DNA from: an uncultured bacterium
GTDB taxonomy: Bacteria; Cyanobacteriota; Vampirovibrionia; Obscuribacterales; Obscuribacteraceae
DNA: 64,000 nucleotides
Direction of reading: 5' to 3'
Assembly (NCBI GenBank): GCA_903835185.1
Contig: CAILLX010000135.1
Span: 1-64,000 of the forward strand
A model generated the notes under the pieces. The model saw only the letters and a list, made by a program, of their open reading frames with translations. It searched no databases and was not told the origin of the DNA. Positions 54,620 through 61,606 of this stretch are shown one piece after another. Position 1 is the stretch's first letter. Every line of letters starts with the position of its first letter. Made by a program: the position numbers and the translations under genes.

Positions 54620-55872
54620 TGGTTTCACAGATGAGCGCACGAGAAGGAACTGGCATTGCAGGCGGCAGAATGACTGTAAGGACGCTTAAACGCGACTCTA
54701 TGTGGGAATGCTGGTTAACTGGAGTGCCTCGGCAGGAGCTGCCAGTGGAGCGAGCAGCTGAAGAGCTGTTTGGCAGTATTGCCAGTAAGCTCAGTGAATG
54801 CGCCATTCAGCCAATCCAAGAGAAGATTTATGGCACTATAAGCTGCCGAGAGGCTGTATTGTCTGCTCGCGCAGCAGCGTACCGGGCTGCCGGGCTTGAT
54901 CCGCTGCTGCCGTTTACTTATCTGGAAGGGTGCCCACCAGGCGGCGGTAGTTTGGCGGGCGTGCAGCTATGGGGAGTTACTTCCCAGGCTGATGAGCCGG
55001 CTGTGGTGACAGTCGGACATGGTAGTCGTGCTTGCGGGCGAGTCTTTTCTGGTCCAGGCTTTAAGGCTCTATATCTGCCGGCAGTGAGCGGTACTATGCC
55101 TGACGGGCAGCTGGCTGGTTCAGCTGCTGAGCAGGCTGAGCGCATGTTTATTAACGCTGAGTCCGCGCTTTCAGCTCATGGGATGAGTTATCAAGATGTG
55201 ATTCGCACCTGGATTTATCTGCCTCATATACTCGACTGGTATGGTGAGTTTAATCGCGTGCGTACCAGTTTTTACAAAAAGCATGGTATTGGCGACGAAA
55301 AAGCAGGACATATATTCCCTGCCAGCACCGGCATCCAGGCTAGCCCTGGTGTCCAAGAGTGCATTATTGATCTGCTGGCAATTAAGTGCGAGCCGGGGTC
55401 GCCTCTTGACGTGAAGCCGCTCCTTGGCAGCAGGCGGCAGGATCGAGCGTTTAAATACGGCTCTGCATTCTCACGTGGTATGTCAGTTAGCTGGGGGGGG
55501 GGGCAGACTGTTTTTGTCTCGGGAACAGCCAGCATCGGTCCTGATGGACAAACTCGTTATGTTCAATTGCCTGAAGCACAGATCATGGAGACTCTACTGA
55601 GTATTGCAGCACTTCTGGAACCGGTAGGTGGAGCGCTGGCAGATATCTGCTCAGCTACTTTGTTTTGCAAAGATCCCTCTATCTATCAGGCTTTCAAGGA
55701 GGTGACAGAGTTGCTGGGAGTTCCGGATTTTCCAGTGATTCCAGTTTTAGCTGATGTGTGTCGTTCTGAGTTGCTGGTGGAGATTGAAGCGATGGCAACA
55801 CCGGCCAATCGAGATCTCTCTGCGGCGTTTAGTCCGGCAGGCGGACATGTGCATGAGGGACTAAGATCATGA
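54619..55872 (+). CDS. Chorismatase-like enzyme (two RidA-like domains)
   Basis: 417 residues; TAATG overlap with the previous gene. Two RidA/YjgF-like halves. The first has HGMSYQDVIRTWIYLPHIL, WYGEFNRVRTSFYKKHGI and FPASTGIQASPG; the second has TVFVSGTASIGPDGQT, AQIMETLLSIAALLEPVGG and ELLVEIEAMATP, with the glutamate expected near the C-terminus. The FPASTGI and SGTASI motifs are typical of chorismatases (FkbO, Hyg5, XanB2), which hydrolyse chorismate to dihydroxycyclohexadiene-carboxylate or hydroxybenzoates. A DAHP synthase gene follows at once, supporting a chorismate substrate. No signal peptide is seen, so it acts in the cytoplasm. An 11-G run interrupts its second half. Confidence 0.7.
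   Translation: MVSQMSAREGTGIAGGRMTVRTLKRDSMWECWLTGVPRQELPVERAAEELFGSIASKLSECAIQPIQEKIYGTISCREAVLSARAAAYRAAGLDPLLPFTYLEGCPPGGGSLAGVQLWGVTSQADEPAVVTVGHGSRACGRVFSGPGFKALYLPAVSGTMPDGQLAGSAAEQAERMFINAESALSAHGMSYQDVIRTWIYLPHILDWYGEFNRVRTSFYKKHGIGDEKAGHIFPASTGIQASPGVQECIIDLLAIKCEPGSPLDVKPLLGSRRQDRAFKYGSAFSRGMSVSWGGGQTVFVSGTASIGPDGQTRYVQLPEAQIMETLLSIAALLEPVGGALADICSATLFCKDPSIYQAFKEVTELLGVPDFPVIPVLADVCRSELLVEIEAMATPANRDLSAAFSPAGGHVHEGLRS
55493..55503 (+). repeat. Run of eleven G within the chorismatase-like gene
   Basis: The codons for SWGGGQ contain 11 consecutive G. A gain or loss of one base would shift the frame and truncate the protein about 290 codons in. Tracts of this length are prone to slippage, so the gene could switch on and off, or the count could be a sequencing artefact; the present count keeps the frame. 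Confidence 0.85.
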
Positions 55873-56936
55873 ACTGCTCATACGAATCGATCATGATAGT
55901 TACCTTTGTCCCCGAGGTACCAAACACGGCAAGGCAGCATTTGCAAAAGTTGCTTGGAATAAGCGACCTGCCTGACCCGCGCTGGCGCTGTCATGGATCG
56001 AGCCTTGTGACTGTTCGTCTTGAAGCAGTCGACAAGGTTGTCCTTGAGCATGTTGGCAACCTGCCAGGAGTGCGCCGAGTCTTTTGCCTTTCTAATAAAG
56101 AGAGGCTGTACAAAAAGAAAGTAGGCAGTGTACGACAGCCTGTTGTAATAGGCGATCATGCAGTGGTAGGTGGCGACTGTCCGACTGTTATAGCTGGTCC
56201 GTGCAGCGTGGAGAGCCGCGAGCAGGTTATGGATATTGCAGAGATGGTGGCTGAAGCAGGAGCAGCAGCTCTGCGGGGTGGATGTTTCAAGCCGCGCAGC
56301 TCTCCGTATGAGTTTGCCGGACTAGGTGAGCTTGGGCTGGAGTATATGGCTGCAGCCAGGGAGAAGACCGGATTGCCTGTAGTTACGGAGGCTCTGGCTG
56401 TCTCTCAGGTGGAGACTGTAGCCAGTTGGGCAGATGTTATCCAGATTGGATCGCGTAATATGTCAAACTTCCCACTCCTGTTTGAAGCTGGCGCCAACTC
56501 GCTCGGCAAGCCTGTTTTGCTTAAGAGAGGGCTGGCTGCCAGTGTTAGCGAATTTCTCGAGGCGGCAGAATATGTCTTGCTTGGGCGCCTGTCCACTGAC
56601 AATTTACAACCGGGAGTAATACTGTGTGAGCGCGGGATACGCACTTTTGCCCCAGCGCAGCGGTTTACTTTTGATGTTGGAGTTATTCCTGTTCTGCAAC
56701 AGCAGACGCATCTTCCTGTGATAGGAGATCCCAGCCACCCGGCCGGCGAGCGATCCCTTGTTCCTGCTTTGGGTCGGGCAGCTATTGCTGCAGGGGCAGA
56801 TGGGCTTCTAGTTGAGGTGCACAGAGATCCTGATCATGCCTGGTGTGATGGTGATCAATCTCTGGATGCAGCCAGTTTCAAGACCTTGATGAAAGATATC
56901 AAGCGTTATTCTGCAACTGAGGTTACAGCGGGATGA
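55869..56936 (+). CDS. aroF: 3-deoxy-7-phosphoheptulonate (DAHP) synthase, type I-beta
   Basis: First enzyme of the shikimate pathway: phosphoenolpyruvate plus erythrose 4-phosphate to DAHP. 355 residues. An N-terminal ferredoxin-like regulatory domain (IMIVTFVPEVPNTARQHLQ to about residue 75) precedes the barrel: VIAGPCSVESREQVMDIAE, LRGGCFKPRSSPYEFAGLG, VVTEALAVSQVE, VIQIGSRNMSNFPLL, VLLKRGLAAS and VIGDPSHPAGER. This is the B. subtilis/Thermotoga-type enzyme. The usual GGAFKPR is GGCFKPR here. The start overlaps the previous stop (ATGA) with GAGGG upstream. Its place beside the chorismatase-like gene implies a dedicated flow of carbon to an aromatic product. Confidence 0.93.
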   Translation: MNCSYESIMIVTFVPEVPNTARQHLQKLLGISDLPDPRWRCHGSSLVTVRLEAVDKVVLEHVGNLPGVRRVFCLSNKERLYKKKVGSVRQPVVIGDHAVVGGDCPTVIAGPCSVESREQVMDIAEMVAEAGAAALRGGCFKPRSSPYEFAGLGELGLEYMAAAREKTGLPVVTEALAVSQVETVASWADVIQIGSRNMSNFPLLFEAGANSLGKPVLLKRGLAASVSEFLEAAEYVLLGRLSTDNLQPGVILCERGIRTFAPAQRFTFDVGVIPVLQQQTHLPVIGDPSHPAGERSLVPALGRAAIAAGADGLLVEVHRDPDHAWCDGDQSLDAASFKTLMKDIKRYSATEVTAG

Positions 56937-57952
56937 GTTTCTCGCTCTGTCAGACAAAGTTTATGATGGCGCGCCTGGTCGGTAGCGCTCTTGTCTGCGT
57001 CTCAGCAACCTTGCTGGTATTGCCAGTCGGGGCTGCACCTGCCGGACAAAGGCAGATATCTCTTCCGGCAGGAATCGTGCCTGTTGACGGAGAGTATCGT
57101 TGCAACAAAGATGACATGCCTATGGTGTTAGTACCGGCTGGCGAGTTTGTCATGGGAAGCAGCAATGGTAGCTATGATGAACGCCCTGTGCATAAGGTTT
57201 ATCTCGATGCATTTCTTGCTGATAAGCATGAGGTCACTAATGCTCAGTTTGCTCGCTTTGTTTCGCTAAGTGGCTATCGCCCGCAGGGACCGTGGAGGCG
57301 AGCGTTTGTAGCTGGTTGTGCAGATCAGCCTGTACGTTTTGTGACCTGGTATGATGCCCAGGCTTATGCTCGCTGGGCCGGGCGCCAGTTGCCCAGCGAA
57401 GCGCAGTGGGAAAAAGCGGCAGCCGGTCCTTCCGGACTGACTTACCCGTGGGGTAAGCAGTGGCAAGACCGGCTATCCTGTGTAGGCAGAGTTGCGCCAG
57501 AGCAAAAGGCTATTACAGTTGATCAGAGTCTGCCATTTGTGCCTAATCAGCTGCGTTCGAATACAACGTCCAGGTATGCAGGACCGGTGGCTGTTGGCTC
57601 TTTTCCTAAAGGTGCCAGCTCTTATGGTTGTCTTGATATGGCAGGCAATGTCTGGGAATGGGTAGCTGATTGGTATGATCGCTATTTTTATGTGAACTTG
57701 ACAGGAGTTGCCCGCAATCCCACTGGACCATCTGATGGAGCTGCTCCTGAACAGCGATTTGTCAAGACCGGTACGGCAGCAGGCAACGAGCGGTCGACAC
57801 GGAAAGCTATTCGCGGCGGAAGTTTCACCTCCAGACCTGACGATGCAAGGTGCGCGCGGCGGATGTGGGGAAATCCGCGTTACTGGTTTAATGACACAGG
57901 CTTTCGCTGTGCCGTTGTGCTTGACGGCAAGAAAGGACCAGGCGGGAATTAA
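56933..57952 (+). CDS. Second secreted SUMF1-fold protein without catalytic cysteine pair
   Basis: 339 residues; ATGA overlap with aroF. A signal peptide (ALVCVSATLLVLPVGAAPA) is followed by the FGE-sulfatase fold: MPMVLVPAGEFVMGSSNGSY, YLDAFLADKHEVTNAQFARF, VTWYDAQAYARWAGRQLPSE with AQWEKAAAG, DMAGNVWEWVADWYDRYF, and RGGSFTSRPDDARCARRMWG. Only one cysteine occurs in the last motif, and not in the CxxxxC spacing of formylglycine-generating enzymes. It is a distant paralogue of the protein encoded two genes upstream; both are exported, like the two cytochromes, so a structural or substrate-binding role in the same compartment is possible. Confidence 0.87.
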   Translation: MSFSLCQTKFMMARLVGSALVCVSATLLVLPVGAAPAGQRQISLPAGIVPVDGEYRCNKDDMPMVLVPAGEFVMGSSNGSYDERPVHKVYLDAFLADKHEVTNAQFARFVSLSGYRPQGPWRRAFVAGCADQPVRFVTWYDAQAYARWAGRQLPSEAQWEKAAAGPSGLTYPWGKQWQDRLSCVGRVAPEQKAITVDQSLPFVPNQLRSNTTSRYAGPVAVGSFPKGASSYGCLDMAGNVWEWVADWYDRYFYVNLTGVARNPTGPSDGAAPEQRFVKTGTAAGNERSTRKAIRGGSFTSRPDDARCARRMWGNPRYWFNDTGFRCAVVLDGKKGPGGN

Positions 57953-58103
57953 TTGCCTCGCCTGTGATGCTATCGTGAGCTCATGTAAAATGTTTCAAGT
58001 GTCGATGAGGTTGGGTTGCTCCAGGTGCCAGGGTCGATATACAGGCAGCAGCGCAGAGTTGTTTAAGTCAGGTGGAATTGTTTACAGTAAGGGGAGTTGT
58101 GTG

Positions 58104-58784
58104 ATGGCAGACATTACCAGACGCGAATTGCTTTATAAGGTATCAATGTTTGGTTCTCTGATGGCTACAGGCGGAGCTGTTTTTGCTGCTGAGAGCAAAA
58201 CAGAAAACAAGAATGCCAAGCCAACAGTGCTGGAGAATATCGGCCGGCAGCACGGATTAGTTTTCTGTATCCTGCTAGTTTATGCAACTGCAGCCAAACA
58301 GCTTCAAGAGAAGAAGGAAACTGATTTTGCAGCGTTGTCTGATACTCGTGATCTTGTCAGAGAATACATGGAGCAGTTCCACAACGATCTCTCTGAAGAG
58401 AAATATGCCATGGTGTGGCTCGATAAGGCAAACGTTCTTACTGCCGAAGTAGCTGAGTTGCGCAAGCAGCATACAGTTAGCAGACAGTTGACTGACAGAC
58501 TCGGTGTGGCAATCAAGAATAAGCAGGCGCAAGAAGCTGCAACTACAATCGGTCAGTTCATCAATATGTATCTCGGGCATGCTGCCTGGGAAAACGGCAT
58601 TGTCTTTCCGCCGGTGAAGAAGTTTGTCAGTGAAGCCCAGTATATTGAGCTTGGCGAGCGTCTCCTTGAAGAAGAGGACAAACTCTTCGGCAAAGGCGGT
58701 CTGGAGGTCGTCTATGATCGAGTAGCTAACTTAATGCGTCGCTTTGGTATTTTCGATCTATCAGCTTTTACGGCTAAACTATAA
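58104..58784 (+). CDS. Exported hemerythrin-like (HHE) protein
   Basis: 226 residues from the ATG at 58104 with GGGGAG upstream; the long open frame before it is not used. The N-terminus TRRELLYKVSMFGSLMATGG looks like a Tat-type signal. The rest is a four-helix bundle with iron-ligand-like spacing: NIGRQHGLVFCILLVY, EQFHNDLSEEKY and MYLGHAAWENGIVFPPVK (H..E...FP). Hemerythrin-like proteins bind O2 or NO at a di-iron site. It lies 150 bases after the second SUMF1 gene and is closed by a strong terminator, as the probable last member of the cytochrome operon. Confidence 0.82.
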   Translation: MADITRRELLYKVSMFGSLMATGGAVFAAESKTENKNAKPTVLENIGRQHGLVFCILLVYATAAKQLQEKKETDFAALSDTRDLVREYMEQFHNDLSEEKYAMVWLDKANVLTAEVAELRKQHTVSRQLTDRLGVAIKNKQAQEAATTIGQFINMYLGHAAWENGIVFPPVKKFVSEAQYIELGERLLEEEDKLFGKGGLEVVYDRVANLMRRFGIFDLSAFTAKL

Positions 58785-58833
58785 TACCGTCTGTGGTGCC
58801 CTCGCGGACACGTCGGTACAATTCTTGAAACTC

Positions 58834-58873
58834 TCGAGCAGTGTGTAATGTAAAACGCACTGCTCGATTTTTT
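58834..58873 (+). terminator. Strong rho-independent terminator closing the cytochrome operon
   Basis: TCGAGCAGTG (58834-58843) pairs perfectly with CACTGCTCGA (58858-58867) around a 14-base loop, followed by TTTTTT. It lies 50 bases past the hemerythrin stop. Confidence 0.93.
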
Positions 58874-59054
58874 GGCAGGACGCTGCCTGCTACAGCTGGG
58901 GCAGCATGCGCAGACAACCATAGCTGCAGGGAAATTGGCGGGTGCACCGCCCGAATCGCTGGAGGAGGCTCGCCGATTAAACCCTTGACATTTGCTTGTG
59001 CCAGCATTGACATGGGTTAACCATTCACGAGAAGTATACGGGGGGAGCTGTTCA

Positions 59055-61606
59055 GTGAACAGACTAGTGCTTTCGTGCGGTCAGGCACTGCGGCGCCGGC
59101 GGAATGTTTTGCTCTTTTCGCTTGCATGTGTCCTTGTCTTTTTCCAGCCCATGTTGTTTACTGTGGCCATCGGCATTGCGATTGGGTTTGCTCTGCTGCC
59201 GCTGTCCAGGCAGCTTGACACGCTTGCTCCCGAAGAGCGGCGCTTGGCGTATCAGGCACACCTGAAAAGCGCATACTGTCAAAGACTCATTCCGCATTTG
59301 GGATTACTTTGCTTTTTGTGGTTCTTGGGTTTGTGCTTTAGCAGAGGGCTGTTTGAGACAGATCCGATCGCTCGGCTAGCCACAACTGGATGGATCTTGT
59401 ATCCGCTGGCAGCCTATTGCCTGGCATTAGGTGCTTCACTTCTACTGAGGCAGCAACCTGCCCTAGGATCGGGAAACAAGCAGCATATAGGCACCACGCT
59501 TGCAGAAACAGCTGTGACTCAAACTGACGTCCCTGCTTGCCGGTCAAGCCGCCAGTCATGGGTAAATCTCAGCATGGGACTGTTTATGCTGGCATTCTTT
59601 GTAAGCTTGGAGGCAATTATCAGTGTTGAAAACGGACCAATCACCTGGCTGGCTAATTGGCTGCTGGCTTCAGCTCGTGATGCCAACCTGGCGGGAATAG
59701 ATGGTTTTACGCGTGATGTCATCAGTATTTATCCGACTACCGTCATAAGAACTCCGGCAGCATCTGGAGGTTTCTTCTCTCTGGTACGCATTATTACTCT
59801 GACGGGCTCTACGTTATTGTTCTGGGCACCGGCCACCAAACTGGCTGCTTTCCTCACAACATTCTCAGCTCGCTGCATGTCAGTGCGGTCATTAGTAGAA
59901 TCATTCGTAGAAACGATGCGCTTACCTTGCAGCCACATAAGTTTGTCTGAAGTCAATCCATGGCTGAGGAATATAAGTAGAACATTCTGGTGGTTGGCCA
60001 TTTGCTACTCAGTCCTGTTCTGGCTTGTAGGCTTCTGTGGCGGTCCTCTTGGCGAGACTATTAAAGGATGGATTGACTTTAGCTTGCGCGATGCTGGCTT
60101 TAAATATCTGTCAGTTGGCAACACACACAATTTGCGGCTGTTTATTGCGTCTGTTGTGGCTTTGTATGGAGCGGTGCCGGTAGCGGTTATGAGTTCGGTG
60201 TTCTTGCCTGCCGCCAAGCCAAAGCAGCTAATCATAAATCGTGATGGACTCCTGCTCGCGAACGGACCTTATGTCTGTTTGCACTTTCGCCAGTATCGCC
60301 TCTGGAGCGATTTGCAGAGCGTTGAATTCGAGAGTGGCGGGCAAGGGGATAGTTGGAAGTCACGTGGACGCCTCATACTTAAGTTTTTTAGTGGTGGGAA
60401 GTTAAAGTTAAGAGCATCCCAGTTGGCAGATGAAGATCTAGAGAGCCTCGTGAGCGCAATCGATGAGCATGCAGACTTTTGTAGCGCGTCCGATAATGTG
60501 CTGGCGCTGCGCAAAATGCTGAAGACGTCAGCCGACAGATACACTCCTGAGAAAGATCAATTTAGAGGGTTGGCACCAGATGCCTTTCGCTCAACTGTAT
60601 TTGTGCCGCTGGCTTCTGGAGACAAATTACCGGACAATAGAGGCAGAGTAGTCCGGCTAATCTCCAGTCGACCACTTTCTGCCGTCTACCTGGCTCGCCT
60701 GGCAGGCGGGCAGCTTGTTGTGGTCAAGCATTTCTGTCTGATACCAGCAGTGAAGCGCTATATGTAAAAAGGGCATTCGAGCGTGAATGCGAGCTGTTAA
60801 GACAGCTTAGCCATCCGAGTATTGCTAGAGTGCTTGACCAGTTCGACGATGCTCCATCGCACTATCTGGTGCTTGAGCATTGCAATGGAAAAGATCTGCG
60901 CAGTTTCGTTGCCGAGCACGGAGCCAGGTCGGAAAATGAAGTGATAGGCATTGCTAAACAGCTTTGCAAGATAATGATCTACCTGCACTCTCAATCTCCG
61001 GCGGTCCTGCACCGGGATTTGACTCCTGAAAACGTTATGCGCTCTGATGATGGTCAGATTCAACTGATCGACTTCGGTGCAGCTCATCAATTTCTGGAAG
61101 GAATTACTGGTACTGTTATAGGCAAACAGAGCTATATTGCTCCCGAGCAATTGCGTGGGCAGGCCAGCCCAAGAAGCGATATTTATAGTTTTGGCTGTAC
61201 TCTCTACTTTCTTCTTACCGGTCACGATCCACGCGCTCTATCTATTGCAGTTCCATCATCACAGGTGAAGGTCTCCCACGAGTTAGATGAACTTATCAGC
61301 TCCTTGACTGAATTTGAGGAGACTGAACGTCCCCAATCTTTCGGTGACGTGTTGGAAGAACTGAACCGGTTTGATCGCAATAAATTTACGACAATGCCTG
61401 TTAAGAGTCAGCAACAGGTATCGGAGCTGATTAAACCACCGGCTGGAGTGAATAAGGTCAATGAGGCTAATGTCTCAGTTGAGGCCGGTAACCAGGATGC
61501 AAGGGAGGTTCATGAAACACAGCCGCATCAAAGTGAAGAAATTCCCGCCTCAGGCGAGTCGTTGATAATCAAGATTGTCAGCCGCTCTAAGGAGCTGGTC
61601 GAATGA
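59055..61606 (+). pseudogene. Membrane Ser/Thr kinase split by a frameshift
   Basis: Starts at a GTG at 59055 behind GGGGGGAG. About seven hydrophobic helices span residues 15-400, followed by a PH-like region (LIINRDGLLLANGPYVCLHF, LQSVEFESGG, GKLKLRASQLADEDLESL) and the start of a kinase domain up to the beta-3 lysine (LVVVKHF). The frame then stops at 60767. The next frame carries the rest without a gap (SSEALYVKRAFERECELLRQ, HYLVLEHCNGKDLRSF, VLHRDLTPENVM, LIDFGAAHQF, SYIAPEQLRG) to the stop at 61606. A single-base deletion near 60735-60745 explains it. It may be a true pseudogene, a sequencing error or a programmed shift. The catalytic loop has Thr where HRDLK has Lys. The next gene is a paralogue and overlaps by ATGA. 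Confidence 0.72.

Noticed and set aside
53447-57952. Formylglycine-generating enzymes activating sulfatases
   Set aside because: Both proteins lack the catalytic cysteine pair and no sulfatase gene is in the window.
57708-58103. Long N-terminal extension of the hemerythrin-like gene
   Set aside because: It overlaps the SUMF1 gene; the ATG at 58104 has a strong ribosome binding site and gives a clean signal peptide.
44042-58873. A true anammox hydrazine synthase operon
   Set aside because: Only the architecture matches; a key heme motif is altered, extra domains are present, and no hydrazine dehydrogenase or nitrite/hydroxylamine genes are seen.
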